DNA of 64,000 nucleotides. It comes from Sutcliffiella horikoshii. GTDB lineage: Bacteria; Bacillota; Bacilli; Bacillales; Bacillaceae_I. Both the position numbers and the translations under genes were made by a program. The stretch is from the NCBI RefSeq assembly GCF_002157855.1, contig NZ_CP020880.1, forward strand, positions 2,666,001 through 2,730,000, written 5' to 3'. Shown piece by piece: positions 8,897 through 16,900 of this stretch. The notes beneath the pieces were generated by a model, which saw nothing but the letters and a program-made list of their open reading frames with translations, ran no database searches and was not told the origin of the DNA. Position 1 is the first letter of the stretch. The number at the start of each line of letters is the position of its first letter.

Positions 8897-9083
8897 TTCT
8901 TCTTCCGTAACCAAGGAAACCGCCCTCAAAATTGCAAAAAGATTGGTTCATTATAATGTTACTAATGACTTGGATATTATTAGTTCTGTGGTGGATGTTT
9001 GTAAAGAAGATGTCGTTTCCTATCTGAAAAAGCCACCCAAAATAAAAAAAGCCCTGCAATCGAACATTACAGGACCGGGTTAA
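8886..9083 (+). CDS. small soluble protein, second gene of SOS operon
   Basis: The 65-residue basic protein starts 11 bases inside the previous gene, behind GAAGAG, so translation is probably coupled. It has a predicted helical core (ALKIAKRLVHYN, DLDIISSVVDVC, EDVVSYLKK) that could be a small helix-turn-helix-like bundle, but I do not recognise a family. It ends one base before the end of the convergent yunB. It may be a partner of the upstream membrane protein. Confidence 0.6.
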   Translation: MNPDSSSVTKETALKIAKRLVHYNVTNDLDIISSVVDVCKEDVVSYLKKPPKIKKALQSNITGPG

Positions 9084-9881
9084 TCAGTTATTATTCTTTT
9101 GTTCTTCTACTGGAATCTCAGGGATGATAACTGGTGCAACCCCTCCACCACCGCTTCCACTTTCATGATAATACATCGGAACTTTTCCTGGAATCACTAA
9201 ATCTCCTATTTTTACAGAGTTATTTATCTCCATTGGCTGTTCCACCAACGGAATGATAATGTTCATCTTCACACTCACATTTACATAGACCTCTATCACT
9301 GTATTATTTATTCCTGTTTCAATCACTTTTGTTTCCACATTCGAAATCACATCACCCAGTATTTCAAACCGCACTGGTATTTTCGGACCAAGATTGGAAA
9401 AAAGGGTCGTTTTAGTCGCCATCCCTAACGGAACTTTATACACGATTCCATTCTGCTTTTTTGATTCTTCGTAATCTATGTTCAAATCATTTTTATATGA
9501 TTCCATTCCTTCCAGATTACCTTCTTCAAGGAAGTCCAAATACCGTTGGACTCTTAACGTAGTTTCAGAAATCACCGTGTTCACTACTTTATGATTGGTA
9601 CTAAAAGCTACATGATCCGTACCTTCATTTAACACAATAATTAATTCCTCTGGATTTAGACTGTTTGCTATCTTCTTTGAGACGGCATCATTAATAGCTT
9701 GTGTTGCAATCTGACGTGCTTTCGTTTCTGCTATACTCCTTAAACTCGGTTCCAGGTTTTTATTGATGATAATCAAACTAAAAACCGTCAAAATATTAAA
9801 TAGAATAAACGTTATTAAAAACACGTACTTTAATGGCAGTGGCCCACTTTTCAATAGGGAAGTTCGGCGCATTTTTCTCAT
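9084..9881 (-). CDS. yunB: sporulation protein YunB
   Basis: The 265-residue protein matches YunB in layout: a basic N-terminus, one TM segment near residues 18-42, then an extracytoplasmic domain with AETKARQIATQAINDAV and the IVYKVPLGMATKTTLFSNLGPKIPV region characteristic of the family (quoted in parts). YunB is a sigma-E dependent mother-cell protein in B. subtilis. The C-terminal tail has a GSGGGG linker and ends in a Gln/Asn-rich stretch. The ribosome site GGGGGAGGAGG is strong. Its presence marks the host as a spore former. Confidence 0.9.
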   Translation of the reverse strand: MRKMRRTSLLKSGPLPLKYVFLITFILFNILTVFSLIIINKNLEPSLRSIAETKARQIATQAINDAVSKKIANSLNPEELIIVLNEGTDHVAFSTNHKVVNTVISETTLRVQRYLDFLEEGNLEGMESYKNDLNIDYEESKKQNGIVYKVPLGMATKTTLFSNLGPKIPVRFEILGDVISNVETKVIETGINNTVIEVYVNVSVKMNIIIPLVEQPMEINNSVKIGDLVIPGKVPMYYHESGSGGGGVAPVIIPEIPVEEQKNNN

Positions 9882-9962
9882 AGTTGCAATCCTCCTCCCC
9901 CTATATATATAAGTTTATAGGACAGATTATTAATCATTTTTTGAGTATTAAAAGACAAAAAA

Positions 9963-9987
9963 CCTGTAAACAAATGTTGTCTACAGG
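9963..9987 (-). terminator. terminator of dinB
   Basis: CCTGTA (9963-9968) pairs with TACAGG (9982-9987) and a T-run follows on the minus strand, just past the dinB stop. Confidence 0.75.
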
Positions 9988-9998
9988 CTAATAAATAC

Positions 9999-11252
9999 TT
10001 ATTCTAAAAAATCCTTCTGAAAACTAGTCGTTATTTTAGCCTTTGAACCTGCATCAGCAGTATTCTTATTCTTAATACCCCTTTTAATAATCCCCTTCCC
10101 AAATTTATCTTCTAGATCTTGAAGGGTTTTATGCAATGGCTCTTTCTTAGCATCTTCTTGAAACGTAAACAGATCAAGCTGTTTAACAGAATCATCTTTT
10201 TCCACAAGTTCTTGAGCAGTTACACCCAATAAGCGGACAGGTTCCCCGTCCCAATGCTTTCTAAGCAAAAACATAGCAGCTGCTTTAATAGCACTTTCAC
10301 CTTCTATTGGATTAGGTAGTTTTCGGCTCCTTGTCACCGTATGATGAATGCCATATCTGATCATTAGCTGAATGTTATGGCTGAGCACTGACTTTCTTTT
10401 CATTCTTGCACTCACAGAAGATGACAGTTTTTCGATGGTCTTCTCTAACAAACGTTCATCTTCTGAATCCTTTGGTAAAGTAGTAGAGTTTCCAATACTT
10501 TTAAATTCAGAGACACTATCGGGATCAACTGGACGAGTGTCAACTCCATTTGCTCGCTTTTTCAGCCGCTCTCCATTAATACCAAGCAGGTGTTTTAGTT
10601 GATAATCATTGCCTTTAGCCAATTCACCAATTGTTGTAATACTTATTGTCTTTAATTTTTCAGCAGTCTTGGCCCCTACACCATGCATTTCCCCCACATT
10701 CATAGGCCAAAGGATTTTCTCAATTTCTCTTTTTCGTAGGATAGTAATTCCCATGGGCTTTTTCATATCCGATGCCATCTTCGCCAAGAATTTATTCGGG
10801 GCAATTCCAATACTACAGGGCAACAAAAGTTCTTTTTGTAACCTCAATTGGATTTCCTCAGCAATTTGTAAAGGTGTTAGTGGTCCTGCATAATCTGTCA
10901 CATCCATATAACCTTCATCGATGGAAACCGGTTCAACTTGGTCTGTATACTCCCTTAGCAAATCAAACATGGCTTGGGAACTCTTCCTGTACCGGTCAAA
11001 GTTAGGCTTTCGCACAATAAGCTGGGGACATTTCTGTCTTGCTTCCCATAAAGGCATCGTTGTTTTCACACCAAAGGCTCTTGCCTCATAACTACAAGTG
11101 ACGATAATCCCTTTTCGTTCTTCTACATTACCCGCAATTGCTACAGGCTTTCCCTTAAGCAAGGGATCATAGGCCATCTCGACAGACGCGTAGAAGCTAT
11201 TCATATCTACATGAAAGATGACTCGATGTCCTTTTGTGATTTTTTCATTCAT
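9999..11252 (-). CDS. dinB: DNA polymerase IV (Y family, translesion)
   Basis: The 417-residue polymerase bypasses DNA lesions with low fidelity. FHVDMNSFYASVE carries the first catalytic Asp, and VSIDEGYMDVT carries the catalytic Asp-Glu pair. Helix-hairpin-helix and little-finger regions follow. KQLDLFTF near residue 375 is a sliding-clamp binding motif. The start ATG at 11252 has AGGGTG upstream. It begins 28 bases after ohrR, with no terminator between, so it is probably cotranscribed with the peroxide regulator. It corresponds to B. subtilis YqjH (PolY1). No LexA box is visible in the shared promoter. Confidence 0.92.
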   Translation of the reverse strand: MNEKITKGHRVIFHVDMNSFYASVEMAYDPLLKGKPVAIAGNVEERKGIIVTCSYEARAFGVKTTMPLWEARQKCPQLIVRKPNFDRYRKSSQAMFDLLREYTDQVEPVSIDEGYMDVTDYAGPLTPLQIAEEIQLRLQKELLLPCSIGIAPNKFLAKMASDMKKPMGITILRKREIEKILWPMNVGEMHGVGAKTAEKLKTISITTIGELAKGNDYQLKHLLGINGERLKKRANGVDTRPVDPDSVSEFKSIGNSTTLPKDSEDERLLEKTIEKLSSSVSARMKRKSVLSHNIQLMIRYGIHHTVTRSRKLPNPIEGESAIKAAAMFLLRKHWDGEPVRLLGVTAQELVEKDDSVKQLDLFTFQEDAKKEPLHKTLQDLEDKFGKGIIKRGIKNKNTADAGSKAKITTSFQKDFLE

Positions 11253-11280
11253 ACAATTCACCCTAAACTTCTCGCCTATT

Positions 11281-11700
11281 TTATTTAACAACCAGCTTTG
11301 TCAGAAGTTCGCTTAATGCTTTTAGTTCATCCGTATTTAATGATATTTTTTCTAGGAACTTGTTTGGGATACACTCTACCTCTTTATTTAAGGCTTTTCC
11401 TTTCGGGGTAAGAGTTATCACAACACTTCGTTCATCTTTTTTGGAGCGATTTCTTACAATTAATTGATTTGTTTCCATACGTTTTAACATTGGGGTTAAC
11501 GTACCAGAGTCGAGAATTAGTTTTTCACCTAACTCCTTCACAGAAATGGCATCCCTTTCCCACAGTACCAATAGGACGAGGTATTGAGAATATGTTATTC
11601 CCTGCTCATCTAAATACGATCTATATAATTTCATCATTTTCTTTTCTGCAGAGTAAATTTTAAAACAAAGTTGATTATCTAATTTTAAGTTGCTATCCAT
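11281..11700 (-). CDS. ohrR: organic hydroperoxide sensor/repressor OhrR (MarR family)
   Basis: The 139-residue winged-helix repressor has the OhrR signature LDNQLCFKIYSAEKKM, with the peroxide-sensing Cys at residue 12, and the DNA-recognition segment LDSGTLTPMLKRME. Oxidation of this Cys is known to release OhrR from DNA. The ATG at 11700 has AAAGGAG upstream; longer in-frame starts do not. It is divergent from ohr. A TTGTGT-N17-TACAAT promoter on the minus strand overlaps repeated TTRYRCAA sites, which suggests autorepression. Confidence 0.92.
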   Translation of the reverse strand: MDSNLKLDNQLCFKIYSAEKKMMKLYRSYLDEQGITYSQYLVLLVLWERDAISVKELGEKLILDSGTLTPMLKRMETNQLIVRNRSKKDERSVVITLTPKGKALNKEVECIPNKFLEKISLNTDELKALSELLTKLVVK

Positions 11701-11732
11701 ACATATATCTCCTTTAAATCTCAATAATACTA

Positions 11733-11775
11733 TTGTACAACTCACTTACCTTTTACACAAATACCTTTTGCACAA
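11733..11775 (-). promoter_or_regulatory. ohrR promoter with OhrR-type operator
   Basis: On the minus strand TTGTGT (11760-11755), 17 bp and TACAAT (11737-11732) form the promoter. The octamers TTGTACAA (11733-11740), TTACACAA (11753-11760) and TTGCACAA (11768-11775) overlap it. The last two are separated by 7 bp, the same arrangement as in the ohr promoter. Confidence 0.6.
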
Positions 11776-11783
11776 CTTATTAG

Positions 11784-11851
11784 TTGACTAAATAATTTAT
11801 ACGCGATAATATAGTGGAGAATTAAGTTTTGCGCAATATAATTTTACACAA
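11784..11851 (+). promoter_or_regulatory. ohr promoter with downstream operator pair
   Basis: TTGACT (11784-11789), a 17-bp spacer and TAATAT (11807-11812) form the promoter. TTGCGCAA (11829-11836) and TTACACAA (11844-11851), 7 bp apart, lie just downstream of the expected start site, where a bound repressor would block transcription. Confidence 0.65.
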
Positions 11852-11871
11852 TTTAAAGGAGTGGATTTTAG

Positions 11872-12294
11872 ATGGATGCATTATATACAGCGAAAGTTAC
11901 AGCCTCAGGTGGTAGAGCAGGAAAAATTCAAAGCGAAGATGGAACTTTAGATCTTGCACTTGCAATGCCAAAATCATTAGGTGGAACAGAAAAAGAAGGA
12001 GCAACTAATCCAGAACAACTATTTGCTGCCGGGTATTCCGCTTGTTTTGACAGTGCACTAAACCTTGTAGCACGTCAGGCTCGCCAGAAAATTGAATCAG
12101 AAGTTGTTGCAGAGGTTTCTATTGGTAAAGATACTGATGGTGGCTTTAAACTGGCTGTCGTGTTAAACGTTAGTATTAATGGAGTTACTCAAGAGGAAGC
12201 AGAGAAGTTAGTTAAACAAGCACATGAAGTTTGCCCTTATTCTAAAGCTACCAGAGGAAATATTGAAGTGGAACTAGTAACAAGAGCACAATAA
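11872..12294 (+). CDS. ohr: organic hydroperoxide resistance protein Ohr
   Basis: The 140-residue OsmC/Ohr-family peroxidase reduces organic hydroperoxides with a dithiol centre, here Cys58 (YSACFDSAL) and Cys121 (HEVCPYSKATRGN). The conserved ATNPEQLFAAGYSAC region is complete. The ATG follows AAAGGAG. It is divergent from its probable repressor ohrR and has its own terminator. Confidence 0.95.
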   Translation: MDALYTAKVTASGGRAGKIQSEDGTLDLALAMPKSLGGTEKEGATNPEQLFAAGYSACFDSALNLVARQARQKIESEVVAEVSIGKDTDGGFKLAVVLNVSINGVTQEEAEKLVKQAHEVCPYSKATRGNIEVELVTRAQ

Positions 12295-12304
12295 TTCAAA
12301 ATAT

Positions 12305-12333
12305 GACCACCCGCTAGAAAAAGGCTGGTGGTC
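12305..12333 (+). terminator. terminator of ohr
   Basis: GACCACC (12305-12311) pairs with GGTGGTC (12327-12333), followed by TTATTTTG. Confidence 0.7.
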
Positions 12334-12366
12334 TTATTTTGTATAGTAACTTAATATGTATTTTTC

Positions 12367-12834
12367 CTATATAGTAGAAGCTTCTACCGCATCCTTAATA
12401 TGATGGACTTTTTCAAGGCTTCCCACTAAGTTATTCGGATCAATAATTGCAATCAATCGACTATCAAGATTTACCATCCCGCTTATATACGGAGAAGACT
12501 GAAATGCCAACACATTTAAATCCTTAATAGCCTCTTTTTTCACATCCAATATTTCCTTTGCATCTTCCACTAATAACCCTACGGAAAGTTCCGATGTTTG
12601 CACCACAATTAAACGTGTTTTATCGCTCACTTCAATCGGTTCAGAAAATAATATATGCTTCACATCAAGAACTGGTATTAATTGTCCCCTTACTTTCATA
12701 AGGCCTTTTAGATAAGCTTCCATCTCGGGTAGAGCTGTAACAGTTCCAAGCTTTTCAATGGAAACCACATTTTCAACTGCTATGCCATACTCTTCTTCCT
12801 TTGTTTCAAAAATTACTAGTTTTTTGGATTCCAT
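12367..12834 (-). CDS. stand-alone CheW-domain protein
   Basis: The 155-residue protein is a single CheW domain: VENVVSIEKLG, LKGLMKVRGQLIPVLDVK and TRLIVVQ match the fold that couples chemoreceptors to CheA. No other chemotaxis gene is nearby and it diverges from the main B. subtilis CheW, so it may be an auxiliary coupling protein or serve a non-chemotactic signalling complex. It sits alone between ohr and the peptidase gene. Confidence 0.8.
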   Translation of the reverse strand: MESKKLVIFETKEEEYGIAVENVVSIEKLGTVTALPEMEAYLKGLMKVRGQLIPVLDVKHILFSEPIEVSDKTRLIVVQTSELSVGLLVEDAKEILDVKKEAIKDLNVLAFQSSPYISGMVNLDSRLIAIIDPNNLVGSLEKVHHIKDAVEASTI

Positions 12835-12886
12835 GACTATTCTCCTATTCGCCCTTTTTCTCTATTATAAAACAATGTATAAAAAA

Positions 12887-12910
12887 AAGCTTGGCAAATT
12901 CACCAAGCTT
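12887..12910 (-). terminator. terminator of the PepT-like gene
   Basis: AAGCTTGG (12887-12894) pairs with CCAAGCTT (12903-12910) and is followed on the minus strand by eight Ts. Confidence 0.85.
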
Positions 12911-12917
12911 TCCCATT

Positions 12918-14036
12918 TTATTTTGCTACTTCCTTCATGATACTTACAACCAATTCCGTTGTTTTAATCAATTCTTCAATGGGCATTCTTTCATTAGTCG
13001 TGTGAATTTCTTCGTACCCAACTGCTAGATTTACCGTTGGAACGCCAAATCCAGCTATAACATTGGCATCACTGCCTCCGCCGCTGCGTTGAAGTTCGGG
13101 GGTTCTTCCAATTTCAGTAACGGCACGCTTAGCCATTTCCACTACATGATCGCCATCAGCAAACTTGAAGCCTGGGTACATAACGTCTATTGTTACTTCC
13201 GCACGGCCACCCATGTCTGCTGCCACTGTTTCAAATGCATCTTTCATTTTTGCCACTTGCGCTTCCATTTTTTCAGGAACTAAAGAACGCGCCTCTGCTA
13301 ATATATCCACACGGTCGCAAACGATATTAGTCGGTCCGCCGCCTTCGAATCGCCCAATGTTTGCAGTTGTTTCTTCATCAATTCTGCCTAAAGGCATTTT
13401 TGCGATAGATTTTGCTGCAATTGTAATCGCAGAAATTCCTTTTTCCGGTGCAACTCCTGCATGAGCCGTCTTTCCGTATATCGTTGCTTTTACTTTAGCT
13501 TGTGTTGGAGCTGCTACAATGATGTTTCCAACTGTTCCGTCGCTATCTAGAGCAAAACCGAATTTCGCAGTTACTAAAGCTGGATCTAGCGCTTTTGCCC
13601 CTACAAGTCCAGATTCTTCTCCGACCGTGATGACAAACTCGATTTTTCCGTGTTCGATGTTGTTTTCTTTTAGAACTTTCACTGCTTCAAGCATTGCAGC
13701 AAGACCTGCTTTGTCATCTGCTCCAAGAATAGTCGTTCCGTCTGTGACAATGTAGCCGTCTTTGATCGATGGTTTGATTCCCTTTCCTGGAACTACTGTG
13801 TCCATATGGGACGTGAAATAAATGGTATCTACACCATCTTTTGTACCTTCAAGTGTACAGATTAGGTTTCCTGCACCATGTCCCGTCTCATTCATCGTAT
13901 CATCTTCTACTACTTGGACACCAAGAGCGGAGAATTTTTCTTTTAATACTTTGCAAATCTCTGCTTCGAATTTTGTTTCTGAGTCCACCTGGACAAGCTC
14001 TAAAAATTCTTCGACAAGTCTGTCTCTGTTAATCAT
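12918..14036 (-). CDS. PepT-like M20 peptidase (YqjE type)
   Basis: The 372-residue zinc peptidase has the M20 metal-site motifs TSHMDTVVPG (His, Asp), ILGADDKAG (bridging Asp) and VGEESGLVGA (general base and ligand Glu), plus a C-terminal metal-binding His (YEEIHTTNE). Length and sequence fit B. subtilis YqjE, annotated as peptidase T-like. It should act on short peptides in the cytosol. The ribosome site AGGAGGAACATAC precedes the ATG. It is at its B. subtilis position next to pccB and mce. Confidence 0.88.
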   Translation of the reverse strand: MINRDRLVEEFLELVQVDSETKFEAEICKVLKEKFSALGVQVVEDDTMNETGHGAGNLICTLEGTKDGVDTIYFTSHMDTVVPGKGIKPSIKDGYIVTDGTTILGADDKAGLAAMLEAVKVLKENNIEHGKIEFVITVGEESGLVGAKALDPALVTAKFGFALDSDGTVGNIIVAAPTQAKVKATIYGKTAHAGVAPEKGISAITIAAKSIAKMPLGRIDEETTANIGRFEGGGPTNIVCDRVDILAEARSLVPEKMEAQVAKMKDAFETVAADMGGRAEVTIDVMYPGFKFADGDHVVEMAKRAVTEIGRTPELQRSGGGSDANVIAGFGVPTVNLAVGYEEIHTTNERMPIEELIKTTELVVSIMKEVAK

Positions 14037-14110
14037 ATGTATGTTCCTCCTACTACTTATTGAATCCCATCCTATTATAACCTATTCATGCGATTTTTTC
14101 CTTGCTCAAC

Positions 14111-14599
14111 CTAATAATTCGGTAAAGTAGCGGTATCAAATTCTTGGATAGACCTTCTATATTCATCGTAACGCTCTGTAAAGGTATTACTTGTATATTC
14201 CTTGATTGTTTTTCTCCAAAAAGCCTGAGCGGGATAGTTATTTTCAATTTGGAAAATTTCCCATTTGCCAGGAAACATAGAAAACAGCTGTTGAGAAGCT
14301 ATTGTTCCCACCCCTTTTCCATGAAACTTCTTCAAGACAAAGAACTCTTCTATGACACTAGGAGAATCTCCGTGTCCCTGCTCTACAAAGGCAAACCCGG
14401 CAAGTTCTTCTCCAGAATGAATAAAAAATGCATGATACTCATTGTTATTCCAATACTTGTCTAAATCAAATGGTTTATACTTTCCATCCGTTTCTAATGT
14501 AATTTGCTTATTAAATCTTGTGAACTCGTAAATATAAAACTGAATTATATTATGAAGAACCGCTTCCTGATCTTGATTCACTTTTTTCAGATTAACCAT
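14111..14599 (-). CDS. GNAT-family N-acetyltransferase
   Basis: The 162-residue protein has the GNAT acetyl-CoA binding signature KFHGKGVGTIASQQLF and the upstream beta-strand EELAGFAFVEQG. The acceptor is unknown. The ATG at 14599 has GGGGAAGAA upstream. The start is only about 22 bases after a terminator-type hairpin ending the pccB transcript, so it either has its own weak promoter or relies on read-through. Confidence 0.8.
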   Translation of the reverse strand: MVNLKKVNQDQEAVLHNIIQFYIYEFTRFNKQITLETDGKYKPFDLDKYWNNNEYHAFFIHSGEELAGFAFVEQGHGDSPSVIEEFFVLKKFHGKGVGTIASQQLFSMFPGKWEIFQIENNYPAQAFWRKTIKEYTSNTFTERYDEYRRSIQEFDTATLPNY

Positions 14600-14626
14600 A
14601 TTATTCTTCCCCTTTTTAGTTAAAAA

Positions 14627-14653
14627 GATAGCAGGATTTTTCCACCTACTATC
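14627..14653 (-). terminator. terminator or attenuator between pccB and the GNAT gene
   Basis: On the minus strand GATAGTAGG pairs with CCTGCTATC across a 9-base loop, with one mismatch, and is followed by TTTTT. The position just before the GNAT ribosome site allows it to reduce expression of that gene. Confidence 0.7.
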
Positions 14654-14665
14654 TCTCGTCATGAA

Positions 14666-16219
14666 TTATAGTGGGATATTCCCGTGTTTTTTATATGGTC
14701 TTGATTCCTTTTTATTGCAAAGCATTTCTAGTGATTGAATCAATTTAATCCTTGTCTCTCTTGGATCAATCACGTCATCTACCATTCCTTGGCTTGCTGC
14801 CACATATGGGTTGGCAAACTTTTCGCGATACTCTTCAATTTTTTGGGCACGTGTCTCATCCGGATTATCGCTCTCATTGATTTCACGGGCAAAGATGATG
14901 TTTGCTGCTCCTTGAGGACCCATTACAGCAATTTCCGCATTTGGCCATGCAAAGACAAGGTCGGCACCGATGGATTTACTGTTTAAGGCTACATATGCAC
15001 CACCATAAGCTTTACGCAAAATTACGGTCAGCTTTGGCACTGTCGCTTCCGAATAAGCGTAAAGGATTTTGGCACCATGACGGATGATTCCACCGTGCTC
15101 TTGTTTTACGCCCGGGAAGAACCCCGTGACATCTTCAAATGTAATCAATGGAATATTGAAAGAGTCACAGAAACGAATAAACCTGGATGCTTTATCAGAA
15201 GAATCGATATCAAGTCCGCCTGCCATCACTTTTGGCTGATTACAAACTAGTCCAACAACTTCTCCCTTCAGCCTTGCCAATCCAACTACGATATTTTTGG
15301 CAAAATCCTTATGAACTTCCATAAACGACCCTTCATCCACTACCTGGTTGATTACAATTCGAACATCATAAGGTCTAATTGCGTCAAACGGAATGGCATC
15401 CGCTAAATCCGGACGGTAGTCGTCACCTTGTTCACAAGAAATTCTTTCCGGCTTTTCTTCATTGTTTTGTGGAAGGTAACTTAGCAGGTTTCGCACTTGT
15501 GCCAGTACCTCTTCCTCCGAAGAACTGGAGAAGTGAGCATTTCCGCTTATTGCGTTATGTACTTTTGCTCCACCAAGGCCTTCTGAACTGATCTTCTCTC
15601 CTGTTACCGTTTCAATTACCTTTGGTCCCGTGATAAACATCTGACTGGTCTTTTCCACCATGAAAACAAAATCGGTAATGGCCGGTGAATAAACAGCCCC
15701 GCCTGCACATGGACCCATAATGACCGAAATCTGAGGAATTACTCCAGAATAGATAGAGTTTCTGTAAAAGATGTGACCATATCCATCTAATGAAAGAACA
15801 CCTTCTTGGATTCGTGCTCCCCCTGAATCATTCAAGCCGACAATGGGTGCACCATTTTTTGCTGCCATATCCATGACATTGGCGATTTTCTTTGCATGCA
15901 TTTCTCCTAGGGCTCCACCAAATACAGTGAAGTCTTGTGAAAAAAGATAGATTGGTTTGCCGTTCACTTTTCCATAACCTGTAACGACGCCATCTCCAGG
16001 ACCTTTTTTTCCCTGCAGGCCAAAGTCATTGCAACGGTGTTCGATAAATGGATTAAGTTCTACAAAAGTCCCTTCATCCACAAGCAGTTCGATACGCTCT
16101 CTGGCAGTCAGTTTCCCTTTTTCATGCTGCTTGTCAATTCGATCGTCTCCACCGCCAAGTTCTACTTCGCGACGTTTGTCATAAAGCTCGTTTATTTTTT
16201 CATAAATATCAATTGTCAT
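14666..16219 (-). CDS. pccB: propionyl-CoA carboxylase beta / acyl-CoA carboxyltransferase
   Basis: The 517-residue carboxyltransferase subunit has the two crotonase-like halves of the family, including PIVGLNDSGGARIQEG, GPCAGGAVYSPA (an oxyanion glycine pair), and KAYGGAYVAL in the second half. It transfers CO2 from biotin to propionyl-CoA, giving methylmalonyl-CoA. No biotin carboxylase or biotin carrier gene lies in this window, so that half must come from elsewhere. Its ATG overlaps the end of mce by 11 bases, showing a coupled mce-pccB unit as in B. subtilis yqjC-yqjD. Confidence 0.9.
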   Translation of the reverse strand: MTIDIYEKINELYDKRREVELGGGDDRIDKQHEKGKLTARERIELLVDEGTFVELNPFIEHRCNDFGLQGKKGPGDGVVTGYGKVNGKPIYLFSQDFTVFGGALGEMHAKKIANVMDMAAKNGAPIVGLNDSGGARIQEGVLSLDGYGHIFYRNSIYSGVIPQISVIMGPCAGGAVYSPAITDFVFMVEKTSQMFITGPKVIETVTGEKISSEGLGGAKVHNAISGNAHFSSSSEEEVLAQVRNLLSYLPQNNEEKPERISCEQGDDYRPDLADAIPFDAIRPYDVRIVINQVVDEGSFMEVHKDFAKNIVVGLARLKGEVVGLVCNQPKVMAGGLDIDSSDKASRFIRFCDSFNIPLITFEDVTGFFPGVKQEHGGIIRHGAKILYAYSEATVPKLTVILRKAYGGAYVALNSKSIGADLVFAWPNAEIAVMGPQGAANIIFAREINESDNPDETRAQKIEEYREKFANPYVAASQGMVDDVIDPRETRIKLIQSLEMLCNKKESRPYKKHGNIPL

Positions 16220-16628
16220 GTTGTTTCGCCGCCTTTTCGCAGAATTCTACCAATACGCCATTGCTTGCTTTTGGGTGCATGAAAGCGATGTTCGCCCCGC
16301 CTGCCCCGACACGAGATTTCTTGTCTATCATAGGTATTCCCTTTTCAATCATTTCTTGAATTCTATCTTCTATGGATTCTACACTTAAGGCTACATGGTG
16401 AATGCCTTCCCCACGCTTTTCAATAAATTTGGCAACCGGACTATCAGGAGAAGTCGGTTCCAATAACTCCAGCTTACAATTCCCGGCATTGATGAATGCC
16501 ACTCTTACCCTTTGCTCCGCTACATGTTCCACAGCTTCAAAAGTCAACCCCAAAGCCTCTGTATAAAATGGAAGCGCTGTCTCAATTGAGTTTACAGCAA
16601 TCCCAATATGATTTACATTTTTAATCAT
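16209..16628 (-). CDS. mce: methylmalonyl-CoA epimerase
   Basis: The 139-residue protein has two vicinal-oxygen-chelate modules, with NHIGIAVNSIE supplying a metal-binding His and HHVALSVESIED the second. It interconverts (2S)- and (2R)-methylmalonyl-CoA, linking PccB with methylmalonyl-CoA mutase (mutA-mutB near 48-50 kb). The ATG at 16628 has AGGGGGATTGGC upstream; longer in-frame starts lack a site. It is first in the operon with pccB. Confidence 0.9.
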   Translation of the reverse strand: MIKNVNHIGIAVNSIETALPFYTEALGLTFEAVEHVAEQRVRVAFINAGNCKLELLEPTSPDSPVAKFIEKRGEGIHHVALSVESIEDRIQEMIEKGIPMIDKKSRVGAGGANIAFMHPKASNGVLVEFCEKAAKQHDN

Positions 16629-16722
16629 GCCAATCCCCCTTGTTGTATGTCCCCTAACTATGACTCTATAACAATTCGACTTTTTGTGCAAAATTCCTTC
16701 CTTTTTCGTCTAGAATCCTAAC

Positions 16723-16751
16723 TTGAGAAAGAATCGAAATCCATGTAAAAT
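16723..16751 (+). promoter_or_regulatory. putative sigma-A promoter of prli42
   Basis: TTGAGA (16723-16728), a 17-bp spacer and TAAAAT (16746-16751) lie 38 bp before the small ORF. Confidence 0.6.
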
Positions 16752-16788
16752 AGGGATAGTAGAATAAATGGGGAGTGAATGAACTCAA

Positions 16789-16884
16789 ATGATGAACCGC
16801 AAATTCCAAAAAGTTGTCGTCTATTTAATGATTGGCGTCATGCTAATCACGACACTATTAGCTGGAGCTTCCATGTTTTTTTAA
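16789..16884 (+). CDS. prli42: stressosome-associated protein Prli42
   Basis: The 31-residue peptide has a basic N-terminus (MMNRKFQKVVVY) and one TM helix rich in Leu, Met and Thr ending in ASMFF. This is the pattern and the exact length of Prli42, the mini-protein that anchors the stressosome to the membrane in Listeria and relatives. GGGGAGTG lies about 11 bases before the first ATG, slightly long spacing. A competing ATG at 16779 in another frame is too close to that site. A promoter and a terminator flank it. Confidence 0.75.
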   Translation: MMNRKFQKVVVYLMIGVMLITTLLAGASMFF

Positions 16885-16900
16885 TAGATTGGCAGACAAA

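Noticed and set aside
8862-9059. Minus-strand 65-codon frame opposite the second SOS-operon gene
   Set aside because: No ribosome site, and fully antisense to a coupled plus-strand gene with better support.
9084-9920. Sigma-E promoter before yunB
   Set aside because: Upstream AT-rich sequence has no convincing -35/-10 pair for sigma-E, so no site is called.
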